In this document: positions 1 to 10,681 of the stretch, one piece after another | Layout: each line of letters starts with the position of its first letter | How positions within the stretch are numbered: position 1 is the first letter of the stretch | Assembly (NCBI GenBank): GCA_027605045.1 | Contig: JAQFWX010000011.1 | Span: forward strand, 124,001-188,000 | DNA: 64,000 nucleotides | DNA from: Phallus indusiatus | Lineage: Eukaryota > Basidiomycota > Agaricomycetes > Phallales > Phallaceae | Reading direction: 5' to 3' | Program-made: the position numbers and the translations under genes | The notes under the pieces: generated by a model | What the model was told of the DNA's origin: nothing | The model's database searches: none | Seen by the model: only the letters and a program-made list of their open reading frames with translations

Positions 1-1
1 T

Positions 2-1178
2 GCGGGTCGCTATGCTCACGTTGGGACATTCCCCATCGGTATTGATCCTCATTCCTTCATCGACGTAAGTCTTATTAGGAATAATCTGAGAATAACCAAA
101 GTTAACGCTGGAGGTTATTGCAGAACCTTGAAAAGGACAGTGTAAAAACCAGAATCCAGGCTCTTGAAAACCGTTTCAAAGGCGTGAAGATTATTGTCGG
201 TGTCGATCGACTTGATTATATCAAGGGTGTTCCTCAAAAACTACACGCGCTAGAACTCTTCTTGACTCAACACCCTGAATGGATCGGAAAAGTATAAGAT
301 TCTGCTTCTGTATATCAGTGCTGTCATTAACATCTTTCTCTGATAGGTTGTATTGTGTCAGTTGGCAGTTCCGTCAAGGCAAGACGTTGAAGAATACCAA
401 AATCTTCGGTCCACGGTTAACGAACTAGTTGGACGCATAAACGGGCGATTCGGAACCGTTGAATTCATGCCCATTCATTTCATGCACAAATCTCTTCCAT
501 TCGACGAGTTATGTGCTTTATACGCTGTCAGCGACGTTTGCCTGGTTTCAAGTACTCGTGACGGGATGAACTTGGTCAGTCCCATCTCTTCTCCATGTTC
601 ACCTAGTTCCGCAAAGTATTTACGGTTCTTTTGATAGGTATCGTATGAGTACATCGCATGCCAACAAAAACGTTGTGGAGCAATGATCCTGTCCGAATTC
701 GCGGGTGCTGCTCAGTCGTTGAATGGCAGTATCATTGTCAACCCGTGGGACTCTCAACAACTGGCTGATGCCATATACGAAGCTGTCACAATGGACATGG
801 ACACACGGAAAGAAAATCAACGCAAGTTGTTCAAGGTACGTAATTGACATTCTTTCTTCTTTTATACTACAGAGCTGATCGTGTTGTATCAACTATATGT
901 AGTACGTCAACAAATACTCTGCTGCGTTCTGGGGTACATCCTTCGTCAGCGAAATGTCGAGGATAGGCGCCGCAGGAGCTGTTGAGAAACCTTTGGAAGA
1001 CGATAAACTCCAAAGCAGTGGTACTCACACACCGGACGCCGATACCGACGGAACTCCTGCTACACCTGGTACACCGATTGACCCTTTACAGCCTCTGCCT
1101 ACTGCAGGAACTGATAAGGGCAAGAACGCGATTGGGCGTGATCAAGGTATTCCGATTATTTATGGACAAACGGCGTAA
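2..1178 (+). CDS. TPS1: Trehalose-6-phosphate synthase, 3' part (5' end outside window)
   Basis: This is the C-terminal part of the GT20 glycosyltransferase that joins UDP-glucose and glucose-6-phosphate into trehalose-6-phosphate in the cytosol. Five exons read in one frame: 2-64, 124-291, 347-574, 638-835 and 903-1178, all with GT-AG introns of 55-67 nt. Recognisable TPS1 landmarks in order are GTFPIGIDP, VGVDRLDYIKG, AVPSRQDVEEY, FMHKSLPFDELCALY, SSTRDGMNL (nucleotide-sugar binding) and YIACQ. The last exon adds a Thr/Pro-rich tail of about 60 residues after the FWG..FV.E end of the catalytic domain. Fungal TPS1 proteins often carry a variable tail here, and I see no phosphatase domain, so it is a synthase-only type. 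The catalytic N-terminus lies to the left of the window. No frameshift is seen. Confidence 0.96.
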
Positions 1179-1633
1179 GAAAAGATGTTACTTTTTCTTT
1201 GTCGTTTTGTGGTTTTTTCTTTCCCTCATTCAGTACGTATACGAGTCGAGGATAGGGTATTTTTTCCCCTCTATACATGGTTATTAGGAGAATACCCTTA
1301 TTCACGTGTTATGTTTCATTCCGTGTCAAACTTTACATATAATTCGGGATTAAAACACCTCTCTTTACTTCGTAGATTCAGCCTTTGTTTCTCTTCATTT
1401 CACGCACTCTATGCTCCTCTCCCTGTAGATTAAATATACATGATCTCCATTTAGATGCCCCGAAAATTCACGAATAGCCATCAACCATAATTTGTATCTT
1501 TATAATATAAATTTGCACTTTCCCTTTTTCACGATCTTTCACGGGCATTGACAGCGGGAGTCGGGGGTTTCCGACGCGGTCTCATTGGCGCGTGACAGTG
1601 ACGCATTGCAAAAGTCACACCTCTCCCCGAACT
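1179..1633. other. Intergenic region between TPS1 and VMA9
   Basis: AT-rich stretch of about 450 bases with pyrimidine runs. It should hold the TPS1 3' UTR and the promoter of the small V-ATPase gene. No open frame here resembles a protein and I see no RNA gene. Confidence 0.6.
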
Positions 1634-1974
1634 ATGGCCTCAACACTGCCAGTGTACTTCGTTTTCGTCGTCATTTTAGGGGCCATGCTGGCCTCATGGC
1701 TTTTAACACCAAAAGGTCCGCAACAAACGTATGTATTGAAGTAGTTTCCAAAAGCATGATGTCTTGATTCTTGACTGATTGATTGATTCCGCAGACTAAT
1801 CCGGTCGAGCTTGTTACTTACACTTATGTGTTGTTATATTATGTGGGCTGTAACCTATTTGGCGCAAGTAAATCCTCTAATAGGTATGTTTCTGTTATTC
1901 CGTGCGGTTATTCTCCGGACGTTTATTTTGAACTGGAATATATAGTTCCGAAAGTTGGCGAGGTTGGAGAGTGA
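1634..1974 (+). CDS. VMA9: V-type proton ATPase subunit e
   Basis: Small hydrophobic subunit of the membrane (V0) sector of the vacuolar proton pump. Three exons (1634-1728, 1795-1883, 1946-1974) give 70 residues, matching the 70-80 of the family. The product starts MASTLPVYFVFVV, has two membrane segments, and carries the family signatures PKGPQQTLIR between them and CCYIMWAVTYLAQ in the second helix, ending near NPLI. The ATG was chosen because it lies just before the first helix in the only frame that splices to the second. No single open frame covers the gene, so it is easy to miss. It reads in the same direction as TPS1. Confidence 0.92.
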
Positions 1975-2211
1975 AGGTGAGGGACAGTGAGAAGCGGTTA
2001 GATGAAACAAGGTGAAGTAGGCTTTGAACTTATTTGTTAATCTACATTCTTATCGAGACTAGGTATATCCCACATTAATTGTAGTCGTAACTTCAACGGA
2101 CATCGTTACTTCAATTACCCACCAAAATACTTGACACATATACATTCACATAACGAGCAATCTCAATTATAATTGACAGTTAGTTGAAGATGGATGTATA
2201 GAAAGATTGGA

Positions 2212-3876
2212 TTATTCTTCTCCCCATCTCAAGGTACCTCCCCAAGCAGACCATCCGTCGTCATCGTCATCGCTAGCTCGATTGTTCAAGCCGTGCTTTT
2301 CCCCTGAAGATCCATATACGTGCCACTTGAATCGCGGCTTGTTATCATCTTCGTCTGAATCCCTGGGTTCTATCAGCGTCGGTGTAGAACGTCCTGACTC
2401 AGGCATTTCTGTAAGAAGGAAAGTAAGCTACAACCGCAGCGGCCTTCCGGCGTTCGCTTCAACATACCAAACCTGTTCCAAGTGATCTCTGTAGTCCATC
2501 CATCGCCAACAGTATCTTTCACATTCCAATCATCAGCGTCGAAATTTCCTGTTTGAAATGTCTGATGTAAATGTCGGACGTCTCCTTTGCATGCCAGAGG
2601 GACCGCCTGAGTTCGCCATATCTCGCGGAAAGAAAGACTTTTGCACAGGTTGTCTGTGAAAGCTTCTTGGACGGCTTTCAACACGTCTGTTACACTTGGA
2701 GGGACGGATAGCTCTTCCGAGGATAGGGGAAATGGTAAGTGGTTGTGTGTTATAATGCGGGTTGGTTCAGGAGCTGGGGATAAGAAAAGGATTGATGGTA
2801 CAGCGACAACTCGATTGTCTATTCGTCGAAAAATGGCAACTTGAGTTGCATACCCGAGAATACTCTCTCTATTCCAAGGATCGGGTTCGACAGCTTGACC
2901 TATTCCGCTCACTTCAACTTCATAACCGTACTCGGCTGCCGCCTTGTCGCAATAGGATGTCCATTCTTCTGTTGTCCATTCAAATTTATGGTCGTGGTGT
3001 CTTTTGTTATTTTTAGCGAGCATGACGATTATAATCTTAAGTGACATGACGAGACGTTAAACGGTTTCTTGGGTACTTACCGGAAGATTCTGTTTGTTCG
3101 CCCAGTTGGATCTGGGAATCCTGACAGTGGCTGTCGATCGGGATGATGAAACCTTTGATTGTAGGTATAATTGGGAGTTGTTAGCAAAATTAGTCGAGGG
3201 CGGTAGTACCCGAATAGAATAGGAGCGAATAAAGGGAGTAGGCTCGATGTCAAATGTTCGATCCTAACAGAATTACATCAATTTTGCTTTGCAAAAAGAT
3301 AAGTGAAGGACGATGGGATTTACACTTCGGTTGCAACAAAAGCATCAACTTTGTCGTTACCAAACGCGGTGTAGTTGAGATTCTCAAAACCGCCATTCCA
3401 CAAATGAACTTGAAGCGTATTCCAACGTGGTGGTTGAAAGGGTTTCCACATATATTTCTCGGTTGAATCAAAGGGAGAACCATCTTCGCTGGGAGCGGTC
3501 CTCTTTAGAGTAGATTCCAAATCTCGAGCAGAGGGATCTAAGCCGTGTACGGTATGAATATACAGCTCATCTGAGGTCTGGAAGCTCTCTGGAGGTAAAC
3601 ATGCAACTGATGGTTCTGTTAGACACTGGAGAAGATTGCCTTCACCGCAGCCAATATCAAGCACCTAGTCCGAGTTAGGGCGTTTTCAGTGTCTCAATGA
3701 AGTCGTATTGGCCGGAGCTCACTTACCGACCGAACTTTTTCACGTGTCAGATTATTCAAAAGCCATATCTGACGTTGAAGATAAAGCGGTGGGTTGAATG
3801 TTATGACGAGTTCTTCATGCTCCTCTGTACTGTCTGGCGTTTCCTTCAATAACGACAATGTGGCAGTAACGGACAT
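2212..3876 (-). CDS. HEN1: HEN1-type small RNA 2'-O-methyltransferase
   Basis: Methylates the 2'-OH of the 3'-terminal nucleotide of small silencing RNAs using S-adenosylmethionine, protecting them from tailing and decay. From the start, the protein shows the SAM-binding motif LDIGCGEGNLL, then ATEVIEHL (the ExxEH metal site), LLTTPNYTYN and HHDHKFEW, which supplies the further metal-binding histidine. These are HEN1 hallmarks. At least four introns are needed to join the frame; for example GTAAGT about 3726 to an AG about 3664, an intron between 3320 and 3270, one ending just before HHDHKF, and one near 2450 joining to the acidic end. The C-terminus is rich in Asp, Ser and Trp and lies beyond the catalytic core. 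The ATG at 3876 is preferred because the longer open frame begins with a non-ATG codon. There is no dsRNA-binding or La domain, so the protein is of the compact animal/fungal kind. Confidence 0.9.
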
Positions 3877-3937
3877 AAGACGTTGAGAAAGAAATCGCAA
3901 TAATTACGTGGCCGAAGACGTAAATAAAATAACTTCG

Positions 3938-4335
3938 AGTTACGTATATATTTCAAGAAGTTGACGATGACAGCAATATTAATGTACTTGATGAATTCGC
4001 ATGGAATCAAAAAGAATCGAACATGTGTCATGGGCAGGCGCGATTCCACAAAACTCCCGGAATATATCGCTATGGGCTTCTAGACCGATACATGCATTGA
4101 GAGATCCCAGAACATCTCACCGACCGCTCAACGTCAGCTTCAAAGCTTTCAAAGGTACAAGCAATATCCGCGCCGAACTTGGCAATGAGGCGTTTGGGGC
4201 GTTAAAAACGGGAGCGCTGATACAGGCTGAGAGTAGAGTGGCTTGAGCTCGGAAATGACATTGTCGACGTTTTGAATGCTTGTATGCAATTTGGTGAAAT
4301 TATGTAAGGCAAGTGGATGCACGGTGGCCAAGTTC
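3938..4335 (-). pseudogene. Decayed duplicate of the INO1 3' end
   Basis: About 300-400 bases that align with the last exon and 3' flank of INO1 at 4400-4795. For example 'atgggcttctagaccgatac' here matches 'atgggcttccaaaccgatac' there, and translated traces such as SELKPLYS match the INO1 SEFKPLYS. The match continues into the flank (both have 'acgtatat.tttca' followed by 'gttgac'). The copy carries frameshifts and stops and lacks the rest of the gene, so it cannot encode a working enzyme. It lies between the INO1 stop and the HEN1 start, and therefore fills what would otherwise be the HEN1 promoter. Confidence 0.8.
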
Positions 4336-4509
4336 GGTTTTGCAACCCTTGTTGCGCAGTGGTTGAGGAACAGTCGACGTGAAAATTATCGCAAAAATTT
4401 CAAGATACGTATATTTCAGAGATGTTGACATTTAACAACATCGATTTCACTCAACCAATTGTAAAAACATTTGAAATAAAAGAGACAATTCAACAACCAG
4501 GTGGTACTT

Positions 4510-6317
4510 TCACCAAACCCTCGTTTCCAGCAAAATATCACCATGGGCTTCCAAACCGATACACGCCTTGAGGAACTGTTCCAAGCCATTGCGCTGACGG
4601 CTCAAGCTGTTAACGACGTCCGTACCAGGCTTGACAAGAGGAGCTTTAAGCATGTACGACAAAAGCGACAGCACAGAGTAAAGCGGCTTGAACTCGGAGT
4701 TGATATCGTCGACTTCGCGATATTGAACGCGAGTGAGCAGCTCCGTAAGAATGGTCAAGTCGAGAATCAACGGCGTGGCAAGAAGAGAGTCCTGAGTAAA
4801 TGCAAGTCAGTCAAAACAGTGTAGAAAGAACTATCATAAGAACCCACCTCGCATTCGTTGAAAATGTTGATGGTAGAACGACCACCCATCAAAATCTCGG
4901 AGTAGTATTCGTCGAGAGCACGCTTAGAATCGCCAACGGCCGGAACATACTTGATGACGATAATATGGTCGGGGTGCTCTCCTTTCGCGTGCTTGCCTTT
5001 CTGTCCGTCAGCGTTCGCGGGGGCAGGTTTGTACAACAACCTATTGCTTTCGACCATATCATCCACGACGCTGCTCTTACTGATTTCTTTGCTCTTGAAC
5101 TGAGCTTCAGCAGAAAGATTGTGGCCGTCGTTGTTGCCAAGATGATTGTACGACGCGATGCTGAGAGGCTTGATACCGGCATTGACAAGGAATTCAGCGA
5201 GAACGCTCTTGAGTTTAGTCTGACCGGACTTGAGATCGTCACCGCCAATGAACCCGCGGTGTCGCTCAGCGAGATCGATAACACCGGGGACGAAGGTGTT
5301 TTGAGGGGCGCCGTTGATGAAAGGAGCACCTTCCAAGATAGCAGCAACAGCAAAAAGAGTAGAGGGAGAAACCTCGTCATGAGAACTCTTGATAGAAGCT
5401 AAAAGGCTGTCGGCAGTATCATTGACACCCGTAATAATGTCGGAGTATCGTTCCGTGTTAGCAGTCCAGAAAACGATAACGCGGTCCAATTCGTTTTCTT
5501 CCTTGAATTTGCGAATGTCAGCACGGATTTGGTCTAAATGGGCTTGCTTGTCATTGCCGGCGATGAGATTATCCGCACGAGCAGACTGATTCGCGGCGAT
5601 GAACGATGGATAGTAGATGGACGGGAGTGGCTTGCCCATCAGTGCCATCATTGGAGCAACCTGGCGCTGCAAGTCCCAGTCTAGAACTTTGGCACGGAAC
5701 ATGGCTTGGTCCATTGGAACACCGGAGATATCCCAACCACCCAGAACGAGGTCATTGGGATGGGCCATTGGAAGAACGTCGGAAATGGGAACGTGAACGT
5801 CCTTACCGGTGGCACGATCGGTGCCAATGCGGACGGTAGAAGCTCTAAGAAGAGATCCAATATAATTCGGGCTTTGGACACCTTCCTTGGTTTGCCAGGA
5901 GATATTGTGACGATTAGCAAGGATGGTAGCGCAGAGGGTGCTACCGTTGTTTCCACCGATACCAATCATCATCAAGCTATACGCAATGACATTTAGAAGT
6001 GTAGCTCGAAGATGAAAAAAGAGATAGAATTCTTACCCAGTCTTTTGAACCTGACGTGCGGTACGGAACTTATAAGACTTGACATTAGGAGTGATTGAAA
6101 TTTGACCGTCAGCCAAAGAAACGACATCGGCACCACGATTGTCGTACTTGGAAATAATATAATCATTTGTATATGTTGTTTTTTCGGAATTAACGACTAA
6201 GGAATAAGGCCGTCTGACTGCCGTAGGATGAACTGGCAGGGGCCCGTCCAGCTGGGTGTCTGGCGTGATCGAACCAGAAGTAGGGGTATAAATAGGATTA
6301 GTTGCAACAGGAGCCAT
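4510..6317 (-). CDS. INO1: Inositol-3-phosphate synthase
   Basis: Converts glucose-6-phosphate to 1D-myo-inositol-3-phosphate with NAD+, the first step of inositol synthesis. Three coding exons: 6317 to about 6043, a long one from about 5976 to 4848, and 4791-4510. The first intron joins QKTG to [11 protein letters not shown], the NAD-binding glycine-rich loop. The second runs 4792-4847 and uses a GTGGGT donor. Other landmarks are the conserved [34 protein letters not shown] (the second conserved region), YYSEILMGG and NIFNECED. The C-terminus reads LETRVW. Length is about 540 residues, normal for the fungal enzyme. The ATG at 6317 begins MAPVATNP, with no competing upstream ATG in frame. A degenerate copy of the 3' end sits immediately downstream. 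Confidence 0.96.
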
Positions 6318-8631
6318 TCACGCGTGAGTCAGGGAGCTTTAGGAGGTGGGGTGCTGTGTTTGTTTCCTCGGTGACGGTTATGAGAGCTGCTTAGTTGATT
6401 CGAGAACATGCACTAGCAGCAAGAGACGTTGTGCTGTTGTGCGTCTTGAAAATATAGTTATATGAGCAAAGCAAACATCAAATAAAGACAGAATACGCAC
6501 CTGAAGATAAATTGCAGACGTTTGGGGTTTCGATAATGAGAGAGAGAAAAAACTAAAAAAAAGTCGGTGGTCTTTATATGAACCGGGCTTATGCAGCAAA
6601 AAAATTTGCCGGCTGTCGTACGGTTTGCGCGGCATGTCTTACGTAAGCTCTATATGCAATATTGCCATTGACCGGTTGACCCTTCGTTAAATGCCTCGTT
6701 TTTTCACGACTTCCAGTCGCCCCAAATAGCTTATCGAAATGACTGAAAAAGAACATCGAACCTGTTCTACCGACTTCTATCTTGCAAGCGACGAAATGTT
6801 GGTGAAATGACAGGAATTGACTGTCTTCAAACAGCTGCCGACTGATCCACATGTCGATCAGGATGTCCATCGCCGTTAACTTAGTAATTTTCCGAGTTCT
6901 TCACGTTCAAAACTCCTGAATCATGCCGTAAAAGAACGATTCTTAATACACGACCCTGTGGCATTATTAGGTGTAATGTTTAATCCGGAAATTGACTGAC
7001 ACGCCTGCTTTCAGTAAGTAGACTCGGTTCGTCTACCTTTTTACTCAGAGAACCATTCTGCTGAGGCGTGTGTTCATAGTAGCGAACCCAAGATAAGCTT
7101 GTCCGCGAAATCTGAGCCGATGCCCCAAAAGACAGGACCACAGTACGTTGCTTGGTATACATACATACATACGAAACGTTTTCCTAATGTCGTGAGTAGG
7201 GTTGATTATTGTATTCGCTGGAATGTAATCAATTTGTACAACGTGTGTTCTGGATAGCCCTGTTTTACACGACGTAAACGATATCGGCCGCTATCGCTGT
7301 GCCATTTGGCCGTAGCAAGAATAGCGCAAGTTATCTTGATCGATAATTCGGTATCAATTGTCTCAGCTCGAACCGAGATTTTGGGGAAGTGGATCAGGGA
7401 TGCTATCACACAGAATCCGACTCGGAGTTTGACGGCAAACGAATGGAGGATGTGGCAAGTATACGTTTCCCTTCTGTGTAAATCAGTTTTATTATCTACA
7501 TGTCGGACATATACGCTACTGCAGCACTATAATATAATGCTCCGCGGTGACTGCACAAAGTCTTTTCCGTTCCGGAATGGCAAATCCTTCGAGTAAAAGG
7601 ATCTTTTCCCTTCTGAGAGTACATTACTAGTGAATTTTGTTCATGGACTTGAATTACGTCGCGACTGTCTTTCTTCAGCTGAAAGCGTTTACTCAGGCAA
7701 GTCCGGGCGATCATCGATCATTCACCCAGTTATAACTCATATTATAGAAGACGTTTCACACATTGTATGGCCGTGTCCTTTAGTTCCACACTACGGTACA
7801 CCAGTGACATTAAGGAACCTAGAGTTCTTTGTTGAAGGATCACTCCTTATAATTGCATGAATTTTTGTAGAAAATGCTCTGGGTAATTGCCTGTTTCTCC
7901 TAAACGTACATACCAGGTTTTTTGCTTTACATGACGAACGAGTTAACGAAGGAGTCTCACAAAAAAATGTCACAATAATCTAATTAGATAGCGGAACTGG
8001 GGAGAGAGGCTTGGCGGTGAAACAAAGAATTTAGTGGTCTTCCCCGACAGCATATATATGTATGCGTGTTTACAGCCTAGGCCTAAAGCTTTGAAGTCTG
8101 GAATTCATGGAAATATGGAATCAACCTGGTAATGGATTGACGCTATATTCTCTTCGGAGTCAGTGTCTGAAGTCCATTAGTCTTGGTTCATCCACAAATA
8201 TAGCGGCTTTCGCCGGGGTATCAAGGAGATCGGAAATTCTGCCTTTCCTCGATTTGAAGAAATTGATTGTTGTAGCCTTTTCAATGTACGTCTCCTAGGC
8301 GTTCCTAAGTCAGTAGTGTAATCATGGGTGACAGTGCGAAGGTTGGTTTGCTGGGCAATACGTCGGAAGGAAAGAGTTAATTATCGAAGTGAACATAAAT
8401 TAAAGGAAGGAAGGGAAAGCGTTCATCTCGCAACTGGTAATATTTTATACTCGGTGCGTTTGAAAGTCCGGTAGATAAACTCAAGCTGCCGAGAGTGGCG
8501 TCGAGGACTCCGGGGGTATCGCCTGGGACATTCCTGATATTTAAATTGTAGTTGCATGAGGTAGCATTACACTGCGCAGTTATTGGTATCACTCGAAACG
8601 AAACAATAGCTCAATACTCGTACAGTCTTCA
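6318..8631. other. Long intergenic region, no supported gene
   Basis: About 2.3 kb separating the INO1 start from the REX4 end. It should contain the INO1 promoter; a pyrimidine/purine-rich patch lies at 6520-6565 and a short CATA repeat at about 7159-7172. I checked both strands for spliced frames and found only short open frames with no family resemblance. Nothing in it looks like an RNA gene or a transposon end. Confidence 0.5.
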
Positions 8632-9985
8632 TCAAAGCTCTGCCCACCAATCATCGTCAGCTACCGTTCTTCTCTCCTTTCGGCTTTTAGAACCCGACAA
8701 GACTTCCTTTGACTTTTGACCTCCTTTATGTCGATTGACAACGACCGATAAGCCTGAGCTGATCCCCGAGGTTTTCGGTTCGTTTCCAGATCGTCTTCAG
8801 CTCGAGCAGCTTCCGGCGTTTCGTCATCGCGCTTACGCTTTGAAGATGATCGAGGAACGTTTTGGTCTTTATTTGGGGGACGAAATCCTTTATCCCATAT
8901 CTTCTTATGAAGTCGATAAACAGCCATTGTAGCCCGAGCATCAACGATCTACGTTCCCAAGATAAGGTTACCGTGTATCGAAAAGAGTTAACACATACAC
9001 TAGAATGCTCTCCTTGTTGAATCTGCATCCCTAACTCATGTGAAACAAGGTGTCGTAACGCCCATCTCTTACTCCGTTTCACAGGGCCACCGTTCTCTTG
9101 TGCCTTCAAGTTCTGTGTCAAAGTACCGTGCCTACCGGCAAGGAACTGGGTATCTCGGGTCATATGTTGCGGGTGTGAAAGTAACAGGCATTGCAAATCG
9201 TTGTGAACAGCGTGTCCGATTAGAATTCGATCTTTAAGCAGGTCGGCGACTTGCTTTTGTACATCCATAAACGGTTTTGCTGAGGTATCGTTAGTATACA
9301 TATGTTCAGGAGTAAAGACCATACCTTTTGTCATATCGCTCGGCCGTATACCACTAAATTGTGTCCGCCAATCAGTAACACGTTCTCGTTGTCTTACGAA
9401 CTCGTCTAGTAAAACAACGCCGTAATAATTAACGATACTAACTCGTGCCAGCGACGATTCGTCATCTTGATTCTTCCTCGAAGATTTTCTGTTAGTGCCG
9501 GAGCCTCCTGCAATTCCAACCATCTCACAGTCCATGGAAATATACTTCCCAGGCCTAAACCACAACGTCATAGTTAAAAAAAAAGATGCATCAGAGAAGA
9601 CCGAATCGTTTTCGTACAATAGATGGGATTCTGGATGAGAGTCTTCTCCTTTAATCATACGTCGTAAGGCTTCTACAGAATCAGGATTCCCTCCTCGAGT
9701 CGAAGAACTTGGATCAGGTGGTAATGACGCTTTGCGAACCCCGCCAACCGTACTGGTGGTGGAGGACGTCACCGATGCAGTCTCCACACTCTCAGAAGTA
9801 ATTGCTATTTTGCGTAGTTTTTTCGGTCTCTTGTCATCTTTTTCATCTTTTACCGGATCTTCTAAAGCTAGCTTCTAATAGAAGAATGTCAGTGAGAAAC
9901 AAAAGCTTTAAGAGAGGTCGTTCCACTGGCAGCAAAACTGACGAACCGTCTTTAACGCCAACCAATTCGAAGATGGAGCGACCAT
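8632..9985 (-). CDS. REX4: RNA exonuclease 4 (DEDDh family)
   Basis: 3'-5' exonuclease involved in rRNA processing in the nucleolus. The short first exon starts MVAPSSNWLALK, as in other fungal REX4 proteins, and joins a Lys-rich segment. DEDDh motifs follow in order: SMDCEMVG (Exo I, D and E), LIGHAVHNDL (Exo II, D) and the Exo III region HSSIVDARATMAVY (H and D), which is only readable after removing an intron of about 60 nt (GTATGT at about 8992 to an AG just before IVDARAT). A further 83-nt intron (GTAAGC to CTCAG) near 8760-8840 restores the typical basic end GLSVVV..GGQK and the Trp-Trp before the stop at 8632. Without that intron the frame ends in an atypical tail, so this last junction is an inference. 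An intron of about 70 nt likely also precedes PGKYISMDCE. Confidence 0.88.
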
Positions 9986-10171
9986 GGTGAAAAGAAAAGA
10001 AATCGACTGATGGTGGTAGTATTCTGCCTATTTAGTCTGAATGAAACTGAGACGGAAATAACACATATGGAAAGAGCTGAAGGGAAAAGACTCAAGCAAG
10101 AGTTGCGATATATCACGTGGCTTACATACTTGACTTCGGTTGTGTAAGCAAAAGCCCGACCGGAATACGAG

Positions 10172-10254
10172 GGTCTTATGGGGTAGTGGTTAGCCCCTGG
10201 GATTTTGACAGTGTCGGTCTTCCCAAGACCCCGGTTCGAATCCGGGTAAGACCT
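10172..10254 (+). tRNA. tRNA-Gln (anticodon TTG) with an 11-nt intron
   Basis: Cloverleaf parts are readable: acceptor strands GGTCTTA and TAAGACC pair perfectly, the D arm contains TAGTGGTTA, and the T arm is CCCGGTTCGAATCCGGG. The anticodon stem TGGGA/TCCCA flanks the loop TTTTGA. Bases 10209-10219 (cagtgtcggtc) interrupt it just 3' of position 37, the canonical place for a nuclear tRNA intron. The anticodon TTG is at 10205-10207. A run of five T at 10257-10261 follows as a Pol III terminator. Mature length is about 72 nt. Confidence 0.93.
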
Positions 10255-10256
10255 CT

Positions 10257-10261
10257 CTTTT
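10257..10261 (+). terminator. Pol III T-run after tRNA-Gln
   Basis: Five consecutive T directly downstream of the tRNA 3' end, the usual RNA polymerase III stop. Confidence 0.7.
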
Positions 10262-10681
10262 TCAAGCTTGCACCGACATGAATCAAAATCCTAATTTGTT
10301 AGTTATTGTAAGAGGACGTATTTCCAATCGCGCTTTTTTTGTCAAGCTAAGTAGATTAGCTTTGGTTTTGCTCCAACCTCACCGGGTAATGTTGATAACT
10401 ACTACACACTGATATACATAAATTGAAAAGTCATCTCCCTAGCATGTAGATTTAAAGCACAATGATTTTGAAACTAAAAGTGTCCCTTGTTTCTTCAAAT
10501 GCATGCACTGCGAGGTACTTGTCAACCCCGATACCAATGCAATTTTTTGCGCCCCAGATACTACAAATGATCCAGATCGAGGGCGATCAACAATAATACT
10601 TCATAAAAATATGTGAGAGCTCTGTTCCAGAAACTCAACTCCATTTTTAAATGCACTAGAACAAACTTCTTTTGTGTCTTT
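10262..10681. other. Intergenic region after tRNA-Gln
   Basis: About 420 bases between the tRNA and the end of the DUF6534 gene. AT-rich with no coding or structured element that I can support. Confidence 0.5.

Noticed and set aside
4001..4246. Plus-strand open frame of 81 codons
   Set aside because: It is the antisense shadow of the decayed INO1 3' copy; its resemblance to the frame at 4501-4824 comes from that duplication, not from a real protein.
4800..5402. Plus-strand frame of 200 codons
   Set aside because: Antisense to the conserved INO1 coding exon; no family resemblance of its own.
7140..7175. CATA microsatellite
   Set aside because: Only about four units; too short to matter.
8661..8927. 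Ending REX4 in the longest open frame (tail ...KAERREER)
   Set aside because: The alternative with an 83-nt GTAAGC-CTCAG intron gives the family-typical GLSVVV...WW ending, so the long frame is probably retained intron.
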